Below the pieces are notes generated by a model. That model saw nothing but the letters and a program-made list of their open reading frames with translations, was not told the DNA's origin and searched no databases. A stretch of 64,000 nt of DNA, taken from NCBI GenBank assembly GCA_000437915.1, contig FR901000.1, forward strand, positions 181,083 through 245,082, in the 5' to 3' direction. This DNA comes from Subdoligranulum sp. CAG:314 (GTDB lineage: Bacteria; Bacillota; Clostridia; Christensenellales; CAG-314). The translations under genes were made by a program, and so were the position numbers. Each line of letters opens with the position of its first letter. Within the stretch, counting starts at the first letter, position 1. Below are positions 25,965 through 34,085 of the stretch, in pieces.

Positions 25965-27524
25965 TTAAAACTTTTTTATCGCCCGCAAAAATTCAGCTTT
26001 CCCCTCGCCGTCGGCGTCCTCTCTCTTCAAAACCAGAGTTTCCCCGAAAATCGCCGAATCGCAAATAAGTCTGTCTCCGTCCACGCGAAAGCTGATGAAA
26101 TAACTCGTCTGCGCGCCTTGAAAATAGACATATTCCACTACAAGAAGATTGTCCTTTGCGTAAAAGCCCACAATCAAAAGCTCCGTTTCCGAGTCCCGCG
26201 CCTCGTAGGTGAGCACGCCTTTTCCGTCAAACGTAATGTCGAGCACATAAGAAACCTCGACTGTTTCGCCGAAAAAATCCGCCTGCGCGACGCCCTTCCA
26301 GACGCCCGCCAGCTCGGCGGGGTCAAACAAAGCGTCGGGTGTTTTTTCGAGTTCGAGCGTTTCGTCGAAAAACGCTTTTTGCGAGCTTAAACCTATGCCG
26401 TCCCAAACAAAATCAATACGCCGCGTCTGTCCTCCGTCTTTAAACGACACGATAACTCTGTTTTCTCCGTAAGTGAAAACTTCTGCCTCCCCGTCGGAAA
26501 AAGCGCAGTCGTCTCCCGTCACGGAAAAAGCCGCGCCGCCGTCACCGTCTATGAGTAGGCAATAATGCGCGTCTCCCTTTTCCGTCGCGCTCCGCCCCGT
26601 CCACTCTCCGCAAAGTCCCTCGAATGCGTCGGTTGCCTCCCACCTCGCGCAGAGAAAAACATTTTCATATATCCCCTTTTCGAAATCGAAAGGAGTTTCG
26701 CTGCCCTCCTCATACCAACCGAGCAAAACGTATCCGAAACGATAGCTTTCGGGAAAGACCGCCTTTCCTCCTTTTTCCACAAGCTGACTTTCCGTCTCGG
26801 TGCCGCCCGCCGCGTCGAAGCAAACGCGAAAGCTGTTGACGCGCCACTCCGCCTTCAAAGTCATGCTTGACAGGACAGGCTCTTCAAACGAAAATTCCTC
26901 TCCGTCCTCCTTCCGCCAGCAGACAAAATCAAAGCCCTCCTTTTTCGGAGCGGACGGAGCTGCAATACATTCGCCCTTTTCGGCAATACGCGCGGGCACC
27001 ACGCTGCCTCCGTCGCTGTCGAAATATACCGCGACTCTTATCGTCTCCCATTTTGCAACCAGCGTCAAGGATTCAAAAACGGGCAGTGAAAAATCAAAAG
27101 GCTCGTCCTCTCCCTGCCTGTACCAGCCCGCAAACGCTTTGTATCCGTTCTGCGGAGCTTCGGGAAGAGAAGCGCAGCCGCCTTTGTCGAACGTCTGAAA
27201 AGGCACGGCAGTACCTCCCGCGCTGTCGAACCTCACGGTCACTCTCGCATATTGCCAAACGGCGACAAGCGTCACGTCCTCCGTTATCGGCTGCGAAAAA
27301 TCAAACTCCGCGCCGCTTTCCTTTTCCGTCCAGCAGGAAAATTCGTAGCCGTCCTTTTGCGGAGTGTAATCCTGTACGACCGAGCCGCTTTTCACGGAAA
27401 CCGTTTTGGTCGCGCCGCCTTCGTCGAAGGTTACCGTAACTGTGCGCCCGCAGGCGACGGCGAAAACAAGCAGCGCAATCGCCGCCACAACCGACAGCAA
27501 AATTAAAATAAATTTTCTGTTCAT
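25965..27524 (-). CDS. InlB-repeat lipoprotein (519 aa)
   Basis: Lipoprotein signal with lipobox AVAC at about residue 25. Four InlB-type modules follow in residues 27-295, each with a GG turn near its start (VTVTFDEGG, VTVRFDSAGG, VAVYFDSDGG, FRVCFDAAGG) and a G(Y/F)-F-W or GWY core, ending LVAVW, LVAKW, LKAEW, LCARW. Residues 300-505 form a beta-rich C-terminal domain (LCGEWTGRSATEKGDAHYCL and a second copy-like LAGVWKGVAQADFFGETVEV), resembling lipocalin-like or extracellular calycin modules. A promoter lies upstream. It lacks the LRR ladder of its larger paralogues. Ligand unknown. Confidence 0.85.
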   Translation of the reverse strand: MNRKFILILLSVVAAIALLVFAVACGRTVTVTFDEGGATKTVSVKSGSVVQDYTPQKDGYEFSCWTEKESGAEFDFSQPITEDVTLVAVWQYARVTVRFDSAGGTAVPFQTFDKGGCASLPEAPQNGYKAFAGWYRQGEDEPFDFSLPVFESLTLVAKWETIRVAVYFDSDGGSVVPARIAEKGECIAAPSAPKKEGFDFVCWRKEDGEEFSFEEPVLSSMTLKAEWRVNSFRVCFDAAGGTETESQLVEKGGKAVFPESYRFGYVLLGWYEEGSETPFDFEKGIYENVFLCARWEATDAFEGLCGEWTGRSATEKGDAHYCLLIDGDGGAAFSVTGDDCAFSDGEAEVFTYGENRVIVSFKDGGQTRRIDFVWDGIGLSSQKAFFDETLELEKTPDALFDPAELAGVWKGVAQADFFGETVEVSYVLDITFDGKGVLTYEARDSETELLIVGFYAKDNLLVVEYVYFQGAQTSYFISFRVDGDRLICDSAIFGETLVLKREDADGEGKAEFLRAIKKF

Positions 27525-27561
27525 AACCTACTGTCCTCTCGTGTGCAAATAATTTACAAGC

Positions 27562-27590
27562 ATTTTACACCATATTCCGAATTATGTCAA
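27562..27590 (-). promoter_or_regulatory. promoter of the InlB-repeat lipoprotein gene
   Basis: On the minus strand TTGACA (27585-27590), 17 bases, TAAAAT (27562-27567). The leader is about 30 bases and contains AGGACAG before the ATG at 27524. Confidence 0.75.
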
Positions 27591-27723
27591 TATTGGGCGT
27601 TTAAATGTGTATTTTGTTTTAAAAAATAATATTTTGACAAATTATTATTTTTAAAGTCAAAAAAACGCGCCTTAACGGTGATTTGATGCCCGCGACGCGT
27701 TTTAATGAGAAAAATGTCGATGT

Positions 27724-29781
27724 TCAATCGTCATTGCAGAGGCGCGGATAAACGAGACTGCCCCTGATTCTGTCTACGCCCGCCTTCAAAACGGCGCTCA
27801 TATCGAACAGCGCAAACTGCCGCCCGTTCAAGGTATCCAGATAACAGTATACCTTTCTGAGAATTTCCTGCCTGCGTTTAAATCCGACGTAAGGATGAAA
27901 GGACAAAACGAACACGCTCGCGGAAAAATCCGCGCCGAGCGTTTTGCGCACCAGATAAATTTTTTCCAAATCCTTGCCGCAGACCGACAGGATGTGGCTT
28001 ACAATCTCGTCGAGAAGCTGTTGAGGAATCCCGTCCTCGCGCGACAAACGGTCGCTGCGGGCAAGCGTCGAAAGCTTCGAATATTGGTCAACGCTTTTCT
28101 GCGCCAGCTCCGTCGCCCTTTCCCTGTGCCAGTCAAGACCTTTTTCTTCCCCTTTGAGACAAAAATATCTGCCCAGCACCTGAATGCCCTCCTCTATGAA
28201 ATTCTGATTTTCCATTGCGGTGTAGACAAGTTCGACGCCTTTTTCGTCGTATCGGCTCAAAAGCATACAGCCTTTTATATAATACCCCATGCAGGAGGCG
28301 GGACGGGGCAGCTGCTCGATTACGCGCTCGCACAGCCTTTCCGCGTCGGAGTTTCTGCCCAGCCTGCGCAAATCCTGAATCAGGTCGTAATACTCGTGCG
28401 CGACAAGGGGACAATTTGCCTTTTCCCATTCCTCCACGCGCAGAGCGGGCTTGAGGAAATTCTTTTCGCGCTCGCTTGCGTAAACATCTCTTGTGCGGGC
28501 ATATACGTATTTTTCCATTTCCTCCATGGCGGCAAGGCAATCCTTAGCCAATTCGGGAGACTTTTGCTCGTCGCACAAAACAACGTTTGTCACTCCGAGC
28601 GTTTTAAGGCGCATACTCAGCGTCGGGTGCGACGAGGAGCGGGAAAGTATTTCGTCAAGCTCTATTTTGAGCCACTCCTCCCTGCGGATGCCAAGCCTTT
28701 CGCGGAACGCCTTAACGTAACGCTTCAAGCAGTCCTCGGGCGCGTTTTCCTCCTGAAATGCAGGCGGCTCGTCGTAGCCGCCCTTTTCCCACTCGTACAG
28801 CTCGAAAAAACCCAGCTTGGCAAGACCGGAAGCGCCTTTTTCCGCGTTTCCGTACCGCGCAATCGCGCTGTCGGCTTCGTTTTCTTTCAGAATGGACACC
28901 GTATAGGCGTAAAGCTCGTAGTTCAACAAATACAGCGCGTCCAAAAATGCGAACATATAGGGCGTGAGGGCGTAGAGGGCGTTTTCGTTTCTGTCTTCGC
29001 AAAGCCAGACGTAAAACCTTCTTTCCGCCGCCGCGGCGTCGGACTCCCCCTTCAAATGCGCGAACTCGTGCAGCAAAACCGCGTAAAGCTCCTCGTCCGA
29101 AAGCATGTCCAACAAAATCGCCCCCAAATCGAGAGAAATGACTCCGTCCATATCGGCAACGCCGGCGTTTACGCCGGGGTTGAGAAAAATTTTTATTTTC
29201 CCGCGACAACCCAAAGCCGCCGCGGCTTTTTTCGCAAGGGCGTAAACCGTCGGATAGTGAAGAAAGGAAATATATTTTTTGCCGAAGTCGCTTAAAAGCG
29301 TCTTGATCGAAAAGCGAATGCGGGAAAAGCCGAACGTACAGCAATACGCTGCGTAAACGCCTATCAACACGGCAGCGCCGTTGCCCGCCAGAGCGCCGCC
29401 GCAAAATGCCGTGCACGCGCCCGACATACCCAGACAAACCGCGTACCAATCGGAGCGAAAACGGATTCTTCTAAGCTGTTCGAGCAGCTCCTCCGACTTC
29501 TGTCGGGCAAATTCTCTGTGGGAATACAGATATTCCTGTCCGTCTTTGAGCTTCATTTTTTTCAGTTTTTCAAAATACTTTTTGCGCAGAATGAGATTTA
29601 CAGACAAAAAAAGCACGGGAAAGACGAAAGAAACAACAAGCAGCGCCACAAGAAGCTTTTCCGCCCGCCACGCGACGCCGTGCAGCAGGCAGCCTCCCGC
29701 AGCTGCGACGCCTGCCGTCGTCAACGCCCCCAAAAAAAGCAGACAGTCCTGAAAACGACGTCCGACACTCTTTACAGGCAT
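27724..29781 (-). CDS. M48-family membrane zinc metalloprotease (685 aa)
   Basis: Four hydrophobic segments in the first 150 residues (about 13-34, 42-63, 111-130, 134-150). Zinc protease motif LLHEFAHLKG with H238, E239 and H242; the third ligand is in KENEADSAIARYG at about E302. SSHPTLSMRL near 385 is the motif typical of M48/BlaR1 enzymes. Residues 440-600 are helical and TPR-like (HEYYDLIQDLRRLGRNSDAERLCERV). The enzyme probably cleaves membrane or envelope proteins on the cytoplasmic face, as HtpX does. AGGAGGGGC precedes the ATG. It appears to be a single-gene unit. Confidence 0.9.
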   Translation of the reverse strand: MPVKSVGRRFQDCLLFLGALTTAGVAAAGGCLLHGVAWRAEKLLVALLVVSFVFPVLFLSVNLILRKKYFEKLKKMKLKDGQEYLYSHREFARQKSEELLEQLRRIRFRSDWYAVCLGMSGACTAFCGGALAGNGAAVLIGVYAAYCCTFGFSRIRFSIKTLLSDFGKKYISFLHYPTVYALAKKAAAALGCRGKIKIFLNPGVNAGVADMDGVISLDLGAILLDMLSDEELYAVLLHEFAHLKGESDAAAAERRFYVWLCEDRNENALYALTPYMFAFLDALYLLNYELYAYTVSILKENEADSAIARYGNAEKGASGLAKLGFFELYEWEKGGYDEPPAFQEENAPEDCLKRYVKAFRERLGIRREEWLKIELDEILSRSSSHPTLSMRLKTLGVTNVVLCDEQKSPELAKDCLAAMEEMEKYVYARTRDVYASEREKNFLKPALRVEEWEKANCPLVAHEYYDLIQDLRRLGRNSDAERLCERVIEQLPRPASCMGYYIKGCMLLSRYDEKGVELVYTAMENQNFIEEGIQVLGRYFCLKGEEKGLDWHRERATELAQKSVDQYSKLSTLARSDRLSREDGIPQQLLDEIVSHILSVCGKDLEKIYLVRKTLGADFSASVFVLSFHPYVGFKRRQEILRKVYCYLDTLNGRQFALFDMSAVLKAGVDRIRGSLVYPRLCNDD

Positions 29782-29925
29782 ATTTGCCCCTCCTTGTCTC
29801 AGATGTTTTCTGCATTATAGCACACAGCGCGCAAAAAAGAAAGAATTTTGTCGATTTTTCAAAATTTTCCCAAAGCGCGCTCGAAAAACGGTTTAAGCTT
29901 AAATGTTTAAGTCAATACTGTCTTT

Positions 29926-30372
29926 ATGCTTATCAAACTGATGCAATTTGTAGAGGAAAAGGTCGCCGAGGGACTTAGCGTCGCGCAGGCTCTCAGACTT
30001 TTTTCGCACGAAAACAAGCTCACCATGCAGAGCGTCAAGCAATGCTTCGACCAGATGCTTTCAAGCCTTTGCAAACACCCGAAGCTCGCCAAGCGTCTCG
30101 GAGTCAACCTCGAGGCTCTGACCAATCCCGCCAACAAATACTCCGCCAAAGAGCTTTTAAACTATGTGTGCAACAATCCCTGCGCAACGCCCATGAAATG
30201 TATGTACGACCTTGCCTTCGGGGACAGAGAGCTTGCCAAAAAGCTTTTGAGGAGATATCTTACGTTTTTCACTTATACCCGTCCCGTGACGCCCAAACGC
30301 GCTTACGCCTCCTCCGCTTTGGAGGTGCAAGCCAAATACTTTATCAACCACCTGAACAAAACCGCAAAATAG
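29926..30372 (+). CDS. small helical protein of unknown function (148 aa)
   Basis: All-helical and basic, with three possible HTH-like stretches (SVAQALRLFSHENKLTMQSV, KHPKLAKRLGVNLEALTN and ELAKKLLRRYLTFFTYTRPV) and two cysteines in NPCATPMKCMYD. I do not recognise the family; a DNA- or RNA-binding role is only suggested by composition. No ribosome binding site precedes the ATG; AATACT lies six bases before it. A 12-bp perfect palindrome TTTAAGCTTAAA sits at 29892-29903. A terminator follows. Confidence 0.7.
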   Translation: MLIKLMQFVEEKVAEGLSVAQALRLFSHENKLTMQSVKQCFDQMLSSLCKHPKLAKRLGVNLEALTNPANKYSAKELLNYVCNNPCATPMKCMYDLAFGDRELAKKLLRRYLTFFTYTRPVTPKRAYASSALEVQAKYFINHLNKTAK

Positions 30373-30379
30373 ACAATAA

Positions 30380-30409
30380 AAAATACCGACCGAATTAGGT
30401 CGGTATTTT
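30380..30409 (+). terminator. bidirectional hairpin terminator
   Basis: AAAATACCGACC and GGTCGGTATTTT around GAATTA, shared by the 148-aa gene and by tadA, whose 3' end overlaps it. Confidence 0.8.
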
Positions 30410-30880
30410 GTTTTCGTTTTCCTGTCTGTTTTTTCGTTTGTCTTTGAAATAGTCCGTCAAAAGTCTTGCGCAGCGCTCCTTCAAAAAACCGCCCTCTACA
30501 ATCGGCCGGTGGTTGAACCGCACGTCACCCGTCAGATTGTAAAGCGAGCCGCAGCAGCCCGCCTTTGGGTCTGACGCGCCGAAGTAAACCGCGTCGATAC
30601 GCGAATTGATTATCGCGCCGGCGCACATTGGGCAAGGCTCAAGCGTCACGTACAGCTCGCAGCCGACAAGCCTCCAACTTTTTAGCTTTCTGCACGCTTT
30701 TTCTATGGCAAGCAACTCCGCGTGCGCCGTGGCGGACTGTTTGTTTTCCCGCCTGTTGTGCGCGCGCGCGATAATTTTCCCCTCGCAGACGACAACGGCG
30801 CCGACGGGAACCTCGTGCTCGGCGGGCGCCTTGTCCGCCTCTTTGAGGGCGTCAAGCATGAATTTTTCTTCGTATGCCAT
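30395..30880 (-). CDS. tadA: tRNA-specific adenosine deaminase TadA
   Basis: 161 residues from ATG 30878-30880, chosen because GGGAGC stands just upstream and the family begins here; the open frame extends further upstream into the carboxypeptidase gene end. Converts A34 to inosine in tRNA-Arg(ACG). Zinc deaminase motifs: TAHAELLAI with H53 and catalytic E55, and EPCPMCAGAI with C83 and C86. KAGCCGSLYNL and a basic C-terminus are also typical. It follows the M14 carboxypeptidase gene by 31 bases. Confidence 0.95.
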   Translation of the reverse strand: MAYEEKFMLDALKEADKAPAEHEVPVGAVVVCEGKIIARAHNRRENKQSATAHAELLAIEKACRKLKSWRLVGCELYVTLEPCPMCAGAIINSRIDAVYFGASDPKAGCCGSLYNLTGDVRFNHRPIVEGGFLKERCARLLTDYFKDKRKNRQENENKIPT

Positions 30881-30911
30881 AAAAAGCTCCCTTTTTGCGT
30901 CAAACAAGACG

Positions 30912-31835
30912 TCAGCGCTCGCTTTCTCTCCCTTCGCGCACGTCCTCGTCCGGCAAAACTCTTCTTTTTTGTATTCTGTCCTCGCGCGCCACCGTGTTGA
31001 GCAGTCTGCGCGGAATATCGTCGTTCTGATAAAGGATTTTTTCAAACTCCGAATAGGGAAACGGATGCGAAAACTTGTCGCTTCCCACCTCTATGGTAAA
31101 GCTCGGAATATTGAAATGCTCTATGCACCAATCCTTGTAGCCCCCCGTGCTTGCGCCGTCGTTGCTGACCAGAGCGTATCCCGTCTGCTCGGAAATGGAA
31201 CGCGCCAGACGATAATGTCTCCAAATGGTGTCCTTGTCCTTCTGAAAAAACCGCCAGTAAATTATCTCGCCCTTGCAGTGATAGCTGATTGTCGCAAGAG
31301 GCTTAACCGCTTTGGTAAATCTGATGAGATTTTTCGTCTCCTTTTCGCTGTTTGGCGTTTTGCCTACATAGTTTGCGCCGGCGCGGAAAAACACGTTTCG
31401 CTTGCCCTGCCCCCATCTCGCGTCGAAATTGGTGTTCAAATCCACGCCGTTGATGTTGGCTTTCCAAAGCGAAAAATCCGGACCGCCGTTGATTTGGAGC
31501 AGATTTTTTTTAAGCTCCTTGTTTCGGATAAAGCCCGCCCCCTCCTGCGCCAGCCTCACGCCGTCGGGATTCGTCATGGGTATGAAATATATACCCCCGT
31601 CAAGCAAAAGCTCGGGGTGCTTCAAAAGGTGCTTTGCCTGACACACCACAAGCAGACTTGTTATATGCTCCCGCGCGTGAATGCCCCCCTGAACGATTAT
31701 GCACCGCCCCTCCTTGTTTCCCACAAAGATATAGGGCGTGGCCTGCCCCAGCGTGCTGTCGCCTATGCTCCCCGTTTCCACGCCGTGCTTTTCAAACAAC
31801 TCGACTTCTTTAAGCAAATCCTGATAACGGAACAT
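30912..31835 (-). CDS. M14-family zinc carboxypeptidase
   Basis: 307 residues with the M14 site: zinc ligands H53 and E56 in GGIHAREH and H186 in TISYHCKGE, substrate Arg/Asn region NGVDLNTNFDARW, and general-base E249 in FTIEVG. The layout matches cytoplasmic gamma-D-glutamyl-meso-diaminopimelate peptidase-like enzymes (YqgT/Enp1 group), which trim cell-wall peptides. No signal peptide. GGGGG lies ten bases before the ATG. Upstream of tadA, possibly co-transcribed. Substrate assignment is by family only. Confidence 0.9.
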   Translation of the reverse strand: MFRYQDLLKEVELFEKHGVETGSIGDSTLGQATPYIFVGNKEGRCIIVQGGIHAREHITSLLVVCQAKHLLKHPELLLDGGIYFIPMTNPDGVRLAQEGAGFIRNKELKKNLLQINGGPDFSLWKANINGVDLNTNFDARWGQGKRNVFFRAGANYVGKTPNSEKETKNLIRFTKAVKPLATISYHCKGEIIYWRFFQKDKDTIWRHYRLARSISEQTGYALVSNDGASTGGYKDWCIEHFNIPSFTIEVGSDKFSHPFPYSEFEKILYQNDDIPRRLLNTVAREDRIQKRRVLPDEDVREGRESER

Positions 31836-31922
31836 TTTTTCAACCCCCTAGCATACTCATTTTACATTGTATGAATAAGGGTATGCCTACGGTGCTCCGT
31901 TTCGGAAATTTTTATCCTGTTT

Positions 31923-32390
31923 TTATTTGTGGTAAACCGAATTGGCGTTTATCATGAAAGCGCGGTACACCTGCTCCGCAAGCACGACTCTGCAAAGAGT
32001 GTGCGGGAGAGTTATTTTCCCGAAGCTCAGCCTGAGCCTTGCCGCATCCTTTACGCTCCGGTGCAGCCCGTGGCTGCCGCCCACCACAAAGGTAAAGACG
32101 GAATTGTTCATCTTTTCCCGATGGATAAGAGAAGCGATTTCCGTGCTCGACATCTGCCGTCCGTCTATATCCAGCGCGACGGTATAGCCTTGAAGTCGGG
32201 GCAGAATCTGCTCCGCTTCCTTTTTCAGCGCCGCGTTGACAGACGCTTCGCCCGTATCCCTGACGTCTCCCTCGTCCGCCTCGAAAATCTCCACGGCGGC
32301 AAATCTGTCAAGCCGCTTGACGTACTCCGCCAACGCTTCGGCGTACCATTTTTCTTTTATTTTGCCGACAGCCAAGATTTTTATTTTCAT
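31923..32390 (-). CDS. rlmH: 23S rRNA (pseudouridine1915-N3)-methyltransferase RlmH
   Basis: 155 residues, the normal length of this SPOUT enzyme. MKIKILAVGKIKEKWY at the N-terminus, LDIDGRQMSSTEIA, the SAM-binding glycine loop VVGGSHGLH (102-110) and the C-terminal LAEQVYRAFMINANSVYHK (ending YHK) are diagnostic. Starts with an ATGA overlap with the CPBP gene, so it is the last gene of a tightly packed operon. Confidence 0.97.
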   Translation of the reverse strand: MKIKILAVGKIKEKWYAEALAEYVKRLDRFAAVEIFEADEGDVRDTGEASVNAALKKEAEQILPRLQGYTVALDIDGRQMSSTEIASLIHREKMNNSVFTFVVGGSHGLHRSVKDAARLRLSFGKITLPHTLCRVVLAEQVYRAFMINANSVYHK

Positions 32391-33283
32391 TTTGCAAACA
32401 GCGCGCTAAGCCAAAACAGCACGCACACAAACAGTGCGGGCAGCAGCAAAAGCAAAGTAAAGTTTTTTTCTCGGGCGTCCTTGTCGCAGCCCTCCGGCAC
32501 GACGAACCTTCTGCGCTTGTACAGCAGCCAAACAAGGGGAAGTGCGCAAGCCGCGCCCGCAAGTATAAATATATACCAATAATCCATGCTCCAAGCGTCT
32601 ATTTTTTCGCCCAGCGTAAGAGAAAGCACGACGGTAAGCAGATTGTTGAAAAGGTGCGCCGCAAAGGAGCACCAGAAGCTTCCCGTAACGAGTATATAAA
32701 ACACCAGCAGAAAGCCCATAACAAACTGATGCAGCGTCTGAGCGGGATTCATATGAAAGAGCGAAAACAGCGCGCCTCCCAGCAAAGACGCACTCCACAA
32801 GCCCGTTTCGGCAAGTCCGTTGCCCAACGCGCCTCTGAACACCAGCTCCTCGCAAAAAGCGGGCATAATGCAAGCCACGACAATCAGCAGGACGACGTTC
32901 CCCGCAGTGCCGGTTACCGGTACGGAGACGGAGACTTCAAAGCCCATCCATTCAAACCAATTTACGATAAAGTTTTGTAAGGGCAGCATAAAAGCCAGCG
33001 TTCCCGCCCCCGCGCCCATCGTCAAAAACACGTCCGCAACACGCGGCTTGACGTCAAGCGACGCAGCGGAAAAAAAAGAAATATTTTTGCTCTTGCAGTA
33101 AAGCGCGACCACTCCCGCAAGCGACGCTTGAAGAATCACGTTGACGCACCAAAAGCCCGCCTCCCCATCGAGAGAGGGGAAAACCGTAAGCAGCATGGAA
33201 TAGAGCAGGTTGATTATCAGCACGGCAAAAACGGTAAAGGAAAAGATTCTCAGACCGTCGTTTTTATCGAATTTATCAATCAT
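32387..33283 (-). CDS. CPBP-family intramembrane metalloprotease
   Basis: 298 residues from ATG 33281-33283, which overlaps the stop of the preceding gene by eight bases; the longer open frame has no better start. About eight membrane segments. The Abi/CPBP motifs are complete: CEELVFRG with E145, E146 and R150; FSLFHMNP with H177; FAAHLFNN with H210. Family members are Rce1-like glutamate/metallo proteases acting in the membrane, in bacteria often linked to bacteriocin immunity or processing. Nothing here indicates a bacteriocin, so the target is unknown. Confidence 0.9.
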   Translation of the reverse strand: MIDKFDKNDGLRIFSFTVFAVLIINLLYSMLLTVFPSLDGEAGFWCVNVILQASLAGVVALYCKSKNISFFSAASLDVKPRVADVFLTMGAGAGTLAFMLPLQNFIVNWFEWMGFEVSVSVPVTGTAGNVVLLIVVACIMPAFCEELVFRGALGNGLAETGLWSASLLGGALFSLFHMNPAQTLHQFVMGFLLVFYILVTGSFWCSFAAHLFNNLLTVVLSLTLGEKIDAWSMDYWYIFILAGAACALPLVWLLYKRRRFVVPEGCDKDAREKNFTLLLLLPALFVCVLFWLSALFAK

Positions 33284-34070
33284 CCGTATCCAACACCTCG
33301 CTTTTCGTATATTGCTTGGCCACGATAATTTTAAGCTCCCTGCCCTCTCTGAAATCGCGCGCCGCAAGCGCCTGCACAGCGCCTGCGAAGGCCAGCTCGG
33401 CAGAATTGTTCTCCTCGCTCAGGTGCGCAAGCACCACCGTCTTGACGCTTGTGGGCGCAAGCCTGACAATCAGCTCGCAAGCCTGCGCGTTTGACAGATG
33501 CCCGCACTCCGACATGATTCTGCGTTTGAGCGCCGCGGGATACCTGCCCGACCTCAACATCGTTTCGTCGTAATTGCTTTCGAGAACCACAGCCTCGCAT
33601 CCGCCGACAAAAGCGTCGAAACCGCCGTTTACAAATCCCGTATCCGTGACCGTCGCTATGCTTTTGCCCGTCGCGTTTTCCGTTATCTTAAAGCCGCAGC
33701 AAAACGCGCTGTCATGAGAGCAGACGTAAAAATCCACCGAAACCCCCTTGAAAACAAAGGGAGCGCCAAAACCGATTACCCTTTGCATATCGGGCGCAAC
33801 CCGCACGTCCAAAGCCCGCGCGCCTTTTTCGTGCACGAAAACGACGGCTTTTTTGTTGTGTTCGAGAAACTTGGGCAGACCTGCGACGTGGTCCATGTGC
33901 TCGTGCGTGACAAGCACCGCGTCGACGTCGTCTATGTCCACCCCTATGTCGGCGAGAGATTTTTTTGCGGCGCAGTAGGACACGCCGCAGTCGATAAGTA
34001 TTTTTGTATCCGGCGTAAAGGCAAGAGCCATATTGCCCTTGCTTCCGCTGAACAAAGTAAGGAATTTCAT
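33276..34070 (-). CDS. metallo-beta-lactamase-fold hydrolase, WalJ/YycJ-like
   Basis: 264 residues. MBL metal motif THEHMDH (55-61), with further ligands in VCSHDSAFCCGF, TDTGFV and AHLSEENN. The start MKFLTLFSGSKGN is typical of the YycJ/WalJ family, cytoplasmic MBL proteins implicated in DNA metabolism and cell-wall coordination in Firmicutes. It is separated by 15 bases from the transporter gene and overlaps the CPBP gene. The usual WalRK neighbours are absent here, so the symbol is not assigned. Confidence 0.88.
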   Translation of the reverse strand: MKFLTLFSGSKGNMALAFTPDTKILIDCGVSYCAAKKSLADIGVDIDDVDAVLVTHEHMDHVAGLPKFLEHNKKAVVFVHEKGARALDVRVAPDMQRVIGFGAPFVFKGVSVDFYVCSHDSAFCCGFKITENATGKSIATVTDTGFVNGGFDAFVGGCEAVVLESNYDETMLRSGRYPAALKRRIMSECGHLSNAQACELIVRLAPTSVKTVVLAHLSEENNSAELAFAGAVQALAARDFREGRELKIIVAKQYTKSEVLDTDD

Positions 34071-34085
34071 CTTATACCGCGTTTT

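Noticed and set aside
27895..29295. 466-codon plus-strand frame opposite the M48 protease gene
   Set aside because: The M48 frame carries HEFAH and HPTLSMRL motifs; this one is a composition artefact of GC-rich third positions.
30881..31045. Upstream extension of the tadA frame
   Set aside because: It overlaps the carboxypeptidase gene end and lacks a start signal; TadA proteins begin at the chosen ATG.
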